Below are positions 9,579 through 17,026 of a stretch of DNA of 64,000 nt, one piece after another. The stretch covers positions 2,790,001 through 2,854,000 of the forward strand of contig NZ_CP070969.1 in the NCBI RefSeq assembly GCF_017086365.1, given 5' to 3'. Position 1 is the first letter of the stretch. Each line of letters begins with the position of its first letter. Source of the stretch: Paenibacillus tianjinensis (GTDB lineage: Bacteria > Bacillota > Bacilli > Paenibacillales > Paenibacillaceae). The translations under genes and the position numbers were made by a program. The notes below the pieces were generated by a model. That model was given only the letters and a program-made list of their open reading frames with translations, was not told where the DNA came from and ran no database searches.

Positions 9579-10442
9579 TTGGAAAACTACAGCGACATCA
9601 AACAAAGTGAAAAAGGGGCCTGGCTCAGTCTAATTGCATATATCCTTTTATCAGCAATCAAACTGTTCATCGGGAATGTCTCGGGATCCCAGGCACTGTT
9701 AGCCGATGGTCTTAATAATAGTACTGATATTATTGCTTCTATAGCTATTCTAATCGGACTTAAGATATCCAGAAGACCCCCTGATTCCAATCACAGCTAC
9801 GGGCATTTCAGAGCGGAGACAGTGGCCGCACTGATTGCTTCTTTTATCATGATTGCTGTAGGTATTCAAGTTCTGTACCAAGGTGTGAATAAGTTTATTC
9901 AGCCGGCGCTGGAAACGCCAGATCTGTTTGCCGCCTGGACAGCTGCGGGCTGTGCGGTGGTAATGCTTGCCGTATATATGTATAACATCAGGCTGGCCCG
10001 TGCGCTTCACAGCAATGCTATGCAAGCAGTAGCCCAGGATAACCGCTCGGATGCCTTGGTCAGCATGGGTGCATTCATAGGTATTATCGGTTCACAGTTC
10101 GGGCTGCCTTGGCTGGATCCGGTAACGGCAGTGATTGTCGGGCTGCTGATCTGTAAGACAGCCATTCAGATTTTCAGCAAAGCCACGCATGATCTGACAG
10201 ACGGTTTCGATGCCGGTGAGCTGGAGCTGATGAAGCAGACGGTGGCTGAAATTGAGGGCGTTGAATCGATCAAAGATATGAAAGCGAGAGTTCATGGCAA
10301 CTACGTGCTGGTGGATACGACAGTGCTGGTGGATTCCAGACTGAATGTTGTGCAGAGCCATGATATCACGGAAGAAATTGAGGATCAGCTGAAGGGCCGC
10401 CATCAGGTAGCTGATGTGCTGGTACATATAGAGCCGGTATGA
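9579..10442 (+). CDS. Cation diffusion facilitator (CDF) metal exporter
   Basis: This 287-residue inner-membrane antiporter probably exports Zn, Fe, Mn or Co in exchange for protons. Six membrane segments and a C-terminal cytoplasmic ferredoxin-like domain (from about residue 205) are visible. The metal-site motifs of the family appear as ADGLNNSTD in segment 2 and QDNRSDALVS in segment 5; NHSYGHFRAE follows segment 2. The start is one of two adjacent TTG codons. TTG 9579 is 8 nt after GGAGGT (9565-9570) and is preferred over 9576. The gene stands alone, with its own terminator. Metal specificity cannot be decided by eye. Confidence 0.93.
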   Translation: MENYSDIKQSEKGAWLSLIAYILLSAIKLFIGNVSGSQALLADGLNNSTDIIASIAILIGLKISRRPPDSNHSYGHFRAETVAALIASFIMIAVGIQVLYQGVNKFIQPALETPDLFAAWTAAGCAVVMLAVYMYNIRLARALHSNAMQAVAQDNRSDALVSMGAFIGIIGSQFGLPWLDPVTAVIVGLLICKTAIQIFSKATHDLTDGFDAGELELMKQTVAEIEGVESIKDMKARVHGNYVLVDTTVLVDSRLNVVQSHDITEEIEDQLKGRHQVADVLVHIEPV

Positions 10443-10463
10443 AGCCGGTTCTGATACAGAAGC

Positions 10464-10488
10464 AAGCCTGAGCAATCAGGCTTTTTTT
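10464..10488 (+). terminator. Terminator after the CDF gene
   Basis: AAGCCTGA and TCAGGCTT close a GCAA tetraloop and are followed by a T run. Confidence 0.9.
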
Positions 10489-10531
10489 GTGTTTACTTTT
10501 GAGCGGAAATCCACAATCATCCAATTCTTGC

Positions 10532-10562
10532 TTGACAGTTATATTACCTTTAAGTATATAAT
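10532..10562 (+). promoter_or_regulatory. Sigma-A promoter of the ADP-ribose operon
   Basis: A consensus -35 TTGACA (10532-10537) and a TATATA/TATAAT -10 beginning at 10555 are separated by 17 bp. The surrounding 120 bp are very AT-rich. The Nudix regulator encoded just downstream would be expected to bind here, but I did not identify its operator. Confidence 0.75.
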
Positions 10563-10633
10563 ATCAATATGTTATTAACAAAAAGATAATAATAAAATAT
10601 AAACATAAAAAATAACCTATAAGGAGCAGTTTG

Positions 10634-11533
10634 ATGAATAAACCACCCCTAACCGATGCTCAGGGATTAACTGAAGAACAATTTTTGCAGACGTATAATT
10701 CCGGTGAGTACGAGCGTCCGTCCGTGACCGTGGATATGCTGATTTTTACTGTAATGGAACGGGAACAGGATAACTACCGCAAGCTGTCTGATAAATCGCT
10801 GCAGCTTTTGCTGATTCAGCGGGGGCAGCATCCCTACCTGGGGCAATGGGCGCTGCCCGGAGGATTCGTGTCGGTCCATGAGAGCATTGAGGAGGCTGCA
10901 CGCAGGGAACTGTTCACAGAGACGAATATAGATAACATCTACATGGAGCAGCTGTATACCTGGGGAGAAGTGGAGCGTGATCCGCGAATGCGTGTCATCA
11001 GCTGCTCCTATATGGCCTTAGTTGACCGCACTACACTTAATGTTCAAGCTGGGGATGATGCAGCGGATGCAGCCTGGTTCGAGGTATCACATCAGCTAAT
11101 CGAGAGCAGCCGCAGGGAATTGGAGCAGGGCTTTGAACTGGTGAAGCTGATTCGTATTACAATGCAGAACGAGAGAACAACCCTTTCAGGTGTGGTCAAA
11201 CATGTGGAGACGGTTCACGGGCATGTCCGTAAAACGCATAGCCAGATTCTCGAAAGTGAAGGCTTAGCCTTTGATCACCTGCTGATGGTTCAGTACGCCA
11301 TCGAACGGCTGCGGGGAAAAGTGGAGTATACGGACATTATTTTTAATCTGATGCCTCCGCTGTTTACCTTATCTGAGCTCCAGCGGGTCTATGAGATCAT
11401 TCTCGGCAAAGAGCTGCTGGCAGCGGCGTTCCGCCGGAAGATTGCCGATCGTGTAACGGAGACTGAGGAATACACGAAGGATGCCGGACACCGGCCATCC
11501 AAGCTATACCGGTACAATATGAATAGGGAATAA
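10634..11533 (+). CDS. NrtR-like Nudix domain/winged-helix transcriptional regulator
   Basis: This 299-residue protein has an N-terminal Nudix domain (about residues 30-165) and a C-terminal winged-helix region (about 215-295, ending YTKDAGHRPSKLYRYN). This is the architecture of NrtR regulators, which sense ADP-ribose and control NAD metabolism. The Nudix box spans residues 77-99 (GFVSVHE then RELFTETNI). The first Glu of the usual EE pair is Thr and the conserved Gly is Asn, so hydrolysis may be weak and ligand sensing the main role; that is inference. ATG 10634 lies 7 nt after AAGGAG. It heads an operon with two ADP-ribose-processing enzymes. Confidence 0.87.
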   Translation: MNKPPLTDAQGLTEEQFLQTYNSGEYERPSVTVDMLIFTVMEREQDNYRKLSDKSLQLLLIQRGQHPYLGQWALPGGFVSVHESIEEAARRELFTETNIDNIYMEQLYTWGEVERDPRMRVISCSYMALVDRTTLNVQAGDDAADAAWFEVSHQLIESSRRELEQGFELVKLIRITMQNERTTLSGVVKHVETVHGHVRKTHSQILESEGLAFDHLLMVQYAIERLRGKVEYTDIIFNLMPPLFTLSELQRVYEIILGKELLAAAFRRKIADRVTETEEYTKDAGHRPSKLYRYNMNRE

Positions 11534-11562
11534 TTGTTAAGGGAGTAAAGGGGAGTAGAGTA

Positions 11563-12042
11563 ATGGAGAAATTCACGTATTTTTACCGGAGCCATTCACC
11601 ATTTTCACAGTGGTATCCGTGCAGTTTTACAGTCGATGAGATCCGCTTTAACTGTGCTGAGCAGTATATGATGTACGGTAAGGCACTATTGTTCGGGGAT
11701 GAGGAGATAAGCCGGAAGATACTGCTGGCCCGGACACCGAGAGAGCAGAAGGCGCTCGGCAAGCGGGTACGGGGGTTCGAGCAAACGAAATGGGAACGCC
11801 ACTGCAAAAGCATCGTCTATGAAGGAAATAAAGAAAAGTTTATTCAGAACCAGGAGCTGCTTCAGTTGTTATTAGATACCAGAGGCACAACGCTTGTGGA
11901 ATCAAGTCCAACAGACCGGATCTGGGGTGTCGGATTAACCGAGAATGATCCTGCTATCCGCAGCAGAAGCACTTGGCGCGGTACAAACTGGCTGGGTGAG
12001 GTTCTGACAAAATTGCGGGATGATCTCGTTGACGGATCGTAA
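11563..12042 (+). CDS. NADAR family (YbiA-like) N-glycosidase
   Basis: This 159-residue protein matches the NADAR/YbiA family: the N-terminal FYRSHSPFSQWYPCSF region, the NCAEQYMMYGKALLFGD segment, and the C-terminal RIWGVGL and TWRGTNWLGEVL motifs. Members hydrolyse N-glycosidic bonds; YbiA acts on a riboflavin intermediate, and some NADAR proteins remove ADP-ribose from guanosine and serve as antitoxins to DarT1-type toxins. No DarT toxin gene lies next to it. It is 30 bp downstream of the Nudix regulator and 31 bp upstream of a PARG gene, which favours a role in ADP-ribose handling here. Confidence 0.9.
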   Translation: MEKFTYFYRSHSPFSQWYPCSFTVDEIRFNCAEQYMMYGKALLFGDEEISRKILLARTPREQKALGKRVRGFEQTKWERHCKSIVYEGNKEKFIQNQELLQLLLDTRGTTLVESSPTDRIWGVGLTENDPAIRSRSTWRGTNWLGEVLTKLRDDLVDGS

Positions 12043-12072
12043 CGCATCCTTATGAGAATGGAGTGAGAACCT

Positions 12073-12936
12073 ATGAACACTAAGAGCAATCCAAGAAATA
12101 GAAGAGCCGCAATTGCTCAGGAGACTTTAGATTTGATTGCAAATGGCAGCTATATGAACAGCGCAGGACAGCTGGTAGATATTGCAGAATCTGTCCGGAC
12201 GGCAATTGCCGGTTCGCAGCTGTACTCACCGGAGCAGCTGACAAGACTTAACGAGGACATTATTGAGCGTATCCATCATCAACCACAGCATAAGGCGGCA
12301 ATTGAGGTCAGCGGTGAAACCACACTGCAGGCAGCGCAGCGGCTGGTAGAACAAGAGGGAATTAAGCACACGGTGTGTCTTAACTTTGCTTCCGCCAAGA
12401 ATCCCGGCGGCGGCTTCCTTGGCGGAAGCCAGGCCCAGGAGGAGAGCTTAGCCAGAGCTTCTGCCCTCTATCCCTGTATCTCACAAATGAAAGAAATGTA
12501 TGACTATAACCGTGGCCGGAAAACCTGCCTGTATTCGCATTACATGATTCATTCGCCGGACGTTCCTGTGTTCAGAGACAGGCAGGACGTCTTGCTTGCC
12601 AAACCCTTTGCGGTTTCGATGATTACTGCACCTGCAGTGAATGCGGGAGTGGTTAAGGAGCGGGAGCTCCATGAGGTACCACGGATTGCCGAAGTAATGC
12701 TGGAACGGATCCGCTATATCCTGGCAGTTGTTGCAGTGAATGGACATTCTGCCGTTGTGCTGGGAGCTTACGGTTGTGGTGTATTCCGTAATGATCCGAT
12801 GGAGGTAGCCGGTTACTTCCGTCAGGTCCTGCTGGTAGAAGGCTATCAGAAACTTTTTGACACCATCGTGTTTGCTGTGCTGGACCAGTCTCCACACCAG
12901 GGGGTAATCAGCGCCTTCCGCCGGAAGCTGCTATAA
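12073..12936 (+). CDS. Bacterial-type poly(ADP-ribose) glycohydrolase (TIGR02452 macrodomain family)
   Basis: This 287-residue protein carries the PARG catalytic loop: Gly112-Gly-Gly followed by seven residues and Gln122-Glu123-Glu124, within GGGFLGGSQAQEE. The upstream NFASAKNPGGG segment and the downstream VLGAYGCGVFRNDP segment are the other macrodomain landmarks. The family removes ADP-ribose from proteins or polymers. GGAGTGAG precedes ATG 12073. It is the last gene of the Nudix-NADAR-PARG operon, so the three products probably sense, release and recycle ADP-ribose. The N-terminal Arg/Asn-rich 100 residues match the DUF2263-like extension common in this family. Confidence 0.9.
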   Translation: MNTKSNPRNRRAAIAQETLDLIANGSYMNSAGQLVDIAESVRTAIAGSQLYSPEQLTRLNEDIIERIHHQPQHKAAIEVSGETTLQAAQRLVEQEGIKHTVCLNFASAKNPGGGFLGGSQAQEESLARASALYPCISQMKEMYDYNRGRKTCLYSHYMIHSPDVPVFRDRQDVLLAKPFAVSMITAPAVNAGVVKERELHEVPRIAEVMLERIRYILAVVAVNGHSAVVLGAYGCGVFRNDPMEVAGYFRQVLLVEGYQKLFDTIVFAVLDQSPHQGVISAFRRKLL

Positions 12937-12966
12937 CGCACTAAGCATCTTTGCCTGAATGATAGA

Positions 12967-13110
12967 TTAATTAATAAATATTTTGTACACCGCCAATATA
13001 AATAAAGCTCCCAGGACGATCCAGCCCAGTGGATGCCGGGGGTTCAAGGTCCAGCCGAGGCCTGATGATTTTGGAACAAATATGGGTTTTGAAGGATTTT
13101 TACGAAACAT
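12967..13110 (-). CDS. Small membrane protein, 47 aa
   Basis: A short gene on the minus strand in the 435-bp gap after the PARG gene. It begins with ATG 13110 preceded by AGGAGT at an 8-nt spacing, and ends with TAA. The product is MFRKNPSKPIFVPKSS, then a Trp/Gly/Pro segment (GWTLNPRHPLGW), then one membrane helix (about residues 29-45). The Trp-x-x-Asn-Pro-x-x-Pro pattern next to a helix resembles small DUF5808-type proteins, but that link is uncertain. Ribosome binding site, full-length frame and plausible topology together support a real gene. Function unknown. Confidence 0.65.
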   Translation of the reverse strand: MFRKNPSKPIFVPKSSGLGWTLNPRHPLGWIVLGALFILAVYKIFIN

Positions 13111-13371
13111 ATCCTAAGACTCCTATCAAAAGAATAATTGGTTGGCAGAATGCCGATATCCTGAGTATTGATCAATTACAGACAAACTGCAAGATGAACT
13201 TAATGCGCGCGAGATGATCTCGCGTTTTTTTGCGTTATTACAGATGAAGGCATTGCAGTTATTTTGCTGAATATTGTCGTGTGATGTTGTTAACAGAACT
13301 TTGATTCAGAAATTTGGAAAATAAAGTATGTGTATTTTTACATAAATTTTTGGAAAAGGGCAAGGTGAGTT
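13111..13371. other. Gap with an orphan plus-strand terminator
   Basis: Beyond the small minus-strand gene, the only structure seen is a hairpin at 13208-13224 (CGCGAGA/TCTCGCG, loop TGA) followed by seven T residues, oriented for plus-strand transcripts. No intact plus-strand gene ends just before it. Fragments in different frames (for example DELNAREMISRFF and KRIIGWQNADILSIDQLQ) hint at a decayed gene, but this is weak. Confidence 0.4.
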
Positions 13372-13782
13372 ATGATCGATTGGAAGGAATCTTATGACAT
13401 CGGTGTAGAAAAGATCGACTGCCAGCACAGACAGCTGCTTGTGAAGCTGAATGAATTTTTTGATGCATGCACCAACCAGAAGGGCAAAGAGAAGATCGAA
13501 GAAACACTGAGGTTCCTTAAGGAATATACGATTGAGCATTTTGGCAGCGAAGAGCAGCTGATGGCAGATATCGACTTTCCTGAACTTGCCGAGCACCAGA
13601 AGACACATGCTGAATTTGTACAGACCGTTCTGGAACTTGAAGAGAGTGTCAAGACCAAGGGTGTATCCGTATTGTCGACGATTAAGCTGAACCGTACGCT
13701 GACAGACTGGCTACTCAGCCACATCAGCAAATGCGATCAACTGATCGGGGATTGCATCGCCAGCAAGAATAAAGCAGTATAA
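13372..13782 (+). CDS. Bacteriohemerythrin
   Basis: This 136-residue four-helix bundle binds O2 at a di-iron site. All seven expected ligands are present: His19, His56, Glu60, His75, His79, His117 and Asp122. It is a single-domain protein, with no signalling domain attached, so it probably stores, senses or buffers oxygen in the cytoplasm. The TGAGTT before ATG 13372 is a weak ribosome binding site; the AAGGGCAAGGTGAG stretch 5-18 nt upstream probably serves. It is monocistronic with a terminator downstream. Confidence 0.95.
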   Translation: MIDWKESYDIGVEKIDCQHRQLLVKLNEFFDACTNQKGKEKIEETLRFLKEYTIEHFGSEEQLMADIDFPELAEHQKTHAEFVQTVLELEESVKTKGVSVLSTIKLNRTLTDWLLSHISKCDQLIGDCIASKNKAV

Positions 13783-13798
13783 CTACACAAATTGAAAC

Positions 13799-13827
13799 GA
13801 AGATGCTGAAGAGTATCTTCTTTTTTT
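13799..13827 (+). terminator. Terminator after bacteriohemerythrin
   Basis: GAAGATGCT pairs with AGTATCTTC (one G-U pair) and is followed by seven T residues. Confidence 0.85.
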
Positions 13828-13957
13828 ATCCCATTTTCTGGTGTGCACAGAGACCTTGTTGATTGAAAGCACAGGCAGAATTTATACCTCGCAAATACTT
13901 TGTGCTATGATTTGAGGTAGAACGTATAGAAGAGCTTTAGGTTAAAGGAGTGGGAAG

Positions 13958-15148
13958 ATGAAAAACCTGCGTATGCTCATTTCAGGGACTGTTATGCTGC
14001 TGGTACTGGGACTTGTTAATTTCTACATTGGCTATCATCTCTGGGTTCTGCTGGAGAATCTTCTCCCGGGTATTTCAGCAGGTGTATACTGGACGGTATT
14101 CATGGTCATTGCGTTTGCTTATATGATCGGGATGGTGCCGTGGCCGAAGGCCGTGAAACCGGCCGCCAGAATGTTTAAGGTGGTTGGCTCTTACTATTTG
14201 GCGTGTATGGAGTTCGCTGTTATTATGCTGCCTCTGACTGATCTACTCTATTGGGTGCTGGGTCTGACGGGCTTCGAACGATCCGCGTTCACTGCTGAGG
14301 CAGGGACCACGCTTCTGCTGCTGCTCGCAGTGTTCCTGCTGTGGGGTTCGCGGAACGCCTGGAGCACGATTGTGCGTACGCATCCTATCCGGATTGACAA
14401 ATCCATCGGGACCAGCAGCCCGCTAACTGTCGCTGTTGCGTCGGATCTTCATTTGGGCAATATCGTCGGCAACCGTCATCTGCGCAAAATGGTGGCTGAA
14501 ATCAACCGGATGAAGCCGGATATCATTCTTTTGGCTGGAGATGTGCTGGATGACAGTATTGAACCGTTTATCCGTAACGGAATGATTGAACATCTGAAGC
14601 AGCTCAAGGCCCGTCATGGCGTGTTCGCCGTTCTTGGCAACCATGAGTATTACGGAGGTTCTATCGGCCAATATACGGAGCTTATGGCTCGCAATGGCAT
14701 CCGAGTGCTGCAGGATGAAGTGGTGGAAACTGCGGGTGTATATATTGTAGGCCGTAAAGACAAAACAGCGGAGTCCATGGAAGGCGGCAGATTAAGTGTA
14801 CCTCTACTTCTGGAAGGTCTTGATCATACCCGTCCGGTTATTATGATGGACCACCAGCCGAATGGATTCGATATCGCCGCCAAAGCCGGAGTTGATGTTC
14901 TGTTGTCAGGTCACACCCACCGCGGGCAGATTGCACCGAATCACTGGATTACAAAACGTCTGTTTGAACTGGATTGGGGTTATCTGCTTAAGGATAAATT
15001 GCATGTGATTGTCTCCTCAGGGTATGGAACCTGGGGGCCTCCAATCCGTCTGGCCAGCCGCTCAGAGCTGATCAAGCTGGAGGTGCTGCTGGAAGGCAGC
15101 AAGAGCTACAGTGAAGAACCGCTACCAGCCCAAACAGTATTGATCTGA
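13958..15148 (+). CDS. Membrane-anchored metallophosphoesterase (YkuE/YaeI-like)
   Basis: This 396-residue protein has four N-terminal membrane segments (about residues 5-140) followed by a calcineurin-like phosphoesterase domain. The di-metal motifs are DLHLGN, GDVLDD, GNHEYY and GHTHRGQ, in the family order. Relatives act on phospholipids or lipid-linked phosphates at the membrane; YkuE of Bacillus is Tat-exported, whereas this protein has a multi-span anchor. TTAAAGGAGTGGGAAG precedes ATG 13958. It is followed by a GC-rich inverted repeat without a U tract at 15154-15192. Confidence 0.92.
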   Translation: MKNLRMLISGTVMLLVLGLVNFYIGYHLWVLLENLLPGISAGVYWTVFMVIAFAYMIGMVPWPKAVKPAARMFKVVGSYYLACMEFAVIMLPLTDLLYWVLGLTGFERSAFTAEAGTTLLLLLAVFLLWGSRNAWSTIVRTHPIRIDKSIGTSSPLTVAVASDLHLGNIVGNRHLRKMVAEINRMKPDIILLAGDVLDDSIEPFIRNGMIEHLKQLKARHGVFAVLGNHEYYGGSIGQYTELMARNGIRVLQDEVVETAGVYIVGRKDKTAESMEGGRLSVPLLLEGLDHTRPVIMMDHQPNGFDIAAKAGVDVLLSGHTHRGQIAPNHWITKRLFELDWGYLLKDKLHVIVSSGYGTWGPPIRLASRSELIKLEVLLEGSKSYSEEPLPAQTVLI

Positions 15149-15215
15149 AGCCAGAACAACCCCCTGCACTCCTGTGAGAGAGCGGGGGGTTAACCTTGTT
15201 GAAGGAGTGGGAATT

Positions 15216-15461
15216 CTGAAATATATCGAGTTTGGCATCGGAAACCGCTGGTTTGTCCGTACCGAGACAGAATTAGCGGATGGAACTGAATTTGAGGTGA
15301 AAGGGGTCGCTGGTCCGATAAGGGTCCATTCCCTATACATAAGATGTTGGGTAGGAACAACAGTCTGGGTATTTAACGTCAGATCGGGCTTTAAAAAAAT
15401 CCGCAAAGGCCGAAAAACATTTAAACTGCTATTTGGCGTATGCAGTTACTTGGATGAATAA
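15216..15461 (+). CDS. DUF3977-like small protein, probable CTG start
   Basis: The product (81 residues) reads as the DUF3977 family, whose members begin MKYIEFGIGN and carry WFVRTETE and GP..V.SLY.R.W. Here LKYIEFGIGN begins at CTG 15216, which lies 8 nt after AAGGAG (15202-15207). Upstream in-frame GTG codons at 15207 and 15174 are badly placed: the first overlaps the ribosome binding site and the second has none. The basic C-terminal region (GFKKIRKGRKTFK) is family-typical. No function is known. It lies between the phosphoesterase gene and the MarR promoter. Confidence 0.75.
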   Translation: MKYIEFGIGNRWFVRTETELADGTEFEVKGVAGPIRVHSLYIRCWVGTTVWVFNVRSGFKKIRKGRKTFKLLFGVCSYLDE

Positions 15462-15464
15462 TCT

Positions 15465-15515
15465 TTGACAGCGGGTGAAGAAGCGGGTACATTGAAGTAG
15501 TTAAGGCATTAACTA
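15465..15515 (+). promoter_or_regulatory. marR-type promoter with overlapping palindromic operator
   Basis: TTGACA (15465-15470), a 17-bp spacer and TACATT (15488-15493) form a good sigma-A promoter. A perfect palindrome TAGTTAA-N4-TTAACTA (15498-15515) covers the predicted transcription start. The same palindrome recurs before the next gene, so it is probably the autoregulatory site of the MarR protein. Confidence 0.8.
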
Positions 15516-15532
15516 ATTGGAGCTGAACCGGA

Positions 15533-15985
15533 ATGATGGAGGATTTACAGAAGCTTGTGCTGGAGCAGCCGCTCCCTACCTCGGCTTTCTTTACCCTGGT
15601 GGAGGCGACCGCGAATGTTGTAGCTATCTCGGAGAAATATTGGCAGTCGTATGGATTGAATGGAGCGAGAATCCGGATTCTGGTGGAGATCGCCCAACAT
15701 GGCGGCACTATTCTGCCTTCCATACTTGCTGAGAAAATCGGTGTAACCAAAGCTAATATAAGCCTGCTGCTCTCCCCGCTGGAGAAGGAAGGTTACATCG
15801 CACGAGCAGGCCACGCCGAGGACGGCCGCAAGACGGTGATTTCGATTACCGGTGAGGGTCAATCCTTGCTGCTGGAGCATCTGCCCCATAACCGGCAAGC
15901 GGTTGCAGAGCGGATGAACAGGCTGGACGAACAGGAGCTTGTTCAGCTAATGTCGCTGCTGCATAAGCTGAACCGACCCTTATAG
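15533..15985 (+). CDS. MarR family transcriptional regulator
   Basis: This 150-residue dimeric winged-helix regulator shows the MarR order: N-terminal dimerisation helix, recognition region IGVTKANISLLLSPLEKEGYI (about residues 66-86), and the wing AEDGRKTVISITGEG. ATG 15533 (or 15536) follows TTGGAG. The gene sits between two copies of one palindrome, and a predicted quinone reductase gene follows. MarR proteins that pair with QorB or azoreductase genes usually sense quinones, electrophiles or disulfide stress. Only one Cys-poor region is seen, so a thiol mechanism is not obvious. Confidence 0.9.
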   Translation: MMEDLQKLVLEQPLPTSAFFTLVEATANVVAISEKYWQSYGLNGARIRILVEIAQHGGTILPSILAEKIGVTKANISLLLSPLEKEGYIARAGHAEDGRKTVISITGEGQSLLLEHLPHNRQAVAERMNRLDEQELVQLMSLLHKLNRPL

Positions 15986-16017
15986 TAAAGAGTTAATGTA
16001 CTGATGGGCGGATGTTT

Positions 16018-16046
16018 TTGTCAATTTAGTTAAAGGCTTAACTAAA
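16018..16046 (+). promoter_or_regulatory. Second MarR operator before the qorB-like gene
   Basis: TTTAGTTAA-AGGC-TTAACTAAA is a perfect 9-4-9 palindrome (16025-16046). It shares the core TAGTTAA-N4-TTAACTA with the site before the marR gene and begins just after a -35-like TTGTCA (16018-16023), so a bound dimer would block the promoter. Confidence 0.8.
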
Positions 16047-16070
16047 TCTATAAGAGGAGGGAATCCACCT

Positions 16071-16901
16071 ATGCAAATAATAATTACTGGAGCAACGGGA
16101 CAACTGGGAGGTTTGATTCTAGAGAATTTGCTGCAGAAGATGCCTGCCGGTCAGATTATCGCAGGTGTGCGTGACCCTGATAAAACAGCAGAACTGCGTC
16201 AACTTGGTCTTGAGACACGGATCGTGAATTACGATGTCCAGGATACACTGGATAAAGCTTTTGTCGATGTTACTAAGCTGCTGTTAATCTCAAGCCCGCA
16301 CACCGATGATACGGTCTGGCTTGCCCAGCATCTGAGGGTAATTGATGCAGCGCAGAGAGCTGGCGTTGATCATATGCTCTATACCAGCTTTGCTTTTTCG
16401 CAGAAAGGAAAATCAGATAATGTCCATTCCCTTACGGAGCAGGCGATTCAGGATAGCGGGCTACGGTATACTTTTTTGCGCAACGCACTTTATATTGATT
16501 TCGTAAATGTGCTTGGTTTGAAGGAAGCGGTCAGCAGCGGCGTTCTCACAACACTTCCTGGGAATTGGCGGTTTAATGCCGTTTCGCGCAGTGATCTGGC
16601 TCTGGCAACGGCGGCTATTCTTGCACACAGCGGACCGGAAAATCAAAGCTATGAGTTAACCGCTTCACAGACCTGGACCTTTGATAATCTTGCCAAAGCT
16701 CTGAGCGGGCTGGCAGGTAAACCTGTAATCCACCGGGAGGATCCAGAAATACAGCATTGGATCTATAACTTCCTGTCTACGATAGACACTGTTTCGACCA
16801 CTACTGATCTGGAGAGATGGATGGGGCGGGAAGTTACCCCGCTTAAAGAAAGTATCTTGCCGTTTATTAGACCACAGGAGAAGCGGACGTTATTGGATTA
16901 A
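16071..16901 (+). CDS. NmrA/QorB-like NAD(P)H-dependent oxidoreductase
   Basis: This 276-residue atypical short-chain dehydrogenase starts with the Rossmann motif GATGQLGG (residues 7-14) and has the NmrA-like layout. LISSPHTDD and the segment LYTSFAFSQ resemble QorB (QOR2), which reduces quinones. The catalytic Tyr-x3-Lys of classical SDRs is absent, as is usual in this subfamily. AAGAGGAGGG precedes the ATG. A shared operator with the upstream MarR gene suggests induction by the regulator's ligand, probably quinones or electrophiles. Confidence 0.88.
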   Translation: MQIIITGATGQLGGLILENLLQKMPAGQIIAGVRDPDKTAELRQLGLETRIVNYDVQDTLDKAFVDVTKLLLISSPHTDDTVWLAQHLRVIDAAQRAGVDHMLYTSFAFSQKGKSDNVHSLTEQAIQDSGLRYTFLRNALYIDFVNVLGLKEAVSSGVLTTLPGNWRFNAVSRSDLALATAAILAHSGPENQSYELTASQTWTFDNLAKALSGLAGKPVIHREDPEIQHWIYNFLSTIDTVSTTTDLERWMGREVTPLKESILPFIRPQEKRTLLD

Positions 16902-16970
16902 GGGCTTAATTAACACTATTTTGTCCGGCGGTCTTTTCTCACCAGTATCTTTACACTCAGTTGTCATCCG

Positions 16971-16986
16971 GTAGCAATGTTGCTAC
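16971..16986. promoter_or_regulatory. Perfect palindrome upstream of hssR
   Basis: GTAGCAA-TG-TTGCTAC is a perfect 7-2-7 palindrome 41 bp before the hssR start. It may be an operator or a short RNA hairpin in the leader; no matching site is found elsewhere in the window. Confidence 0.3.
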
Positions 16987-17026
16987 GATAGAGGACAGCA
17001 ATATTTGGATTATGGGAGTGATACTG

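Noticed and set aside
13029..13217. 62-codon plus-strand frame
   Set aside because: It has no ribosome binding site and largely overlaps the better supported 47-aa gene on the other strand.
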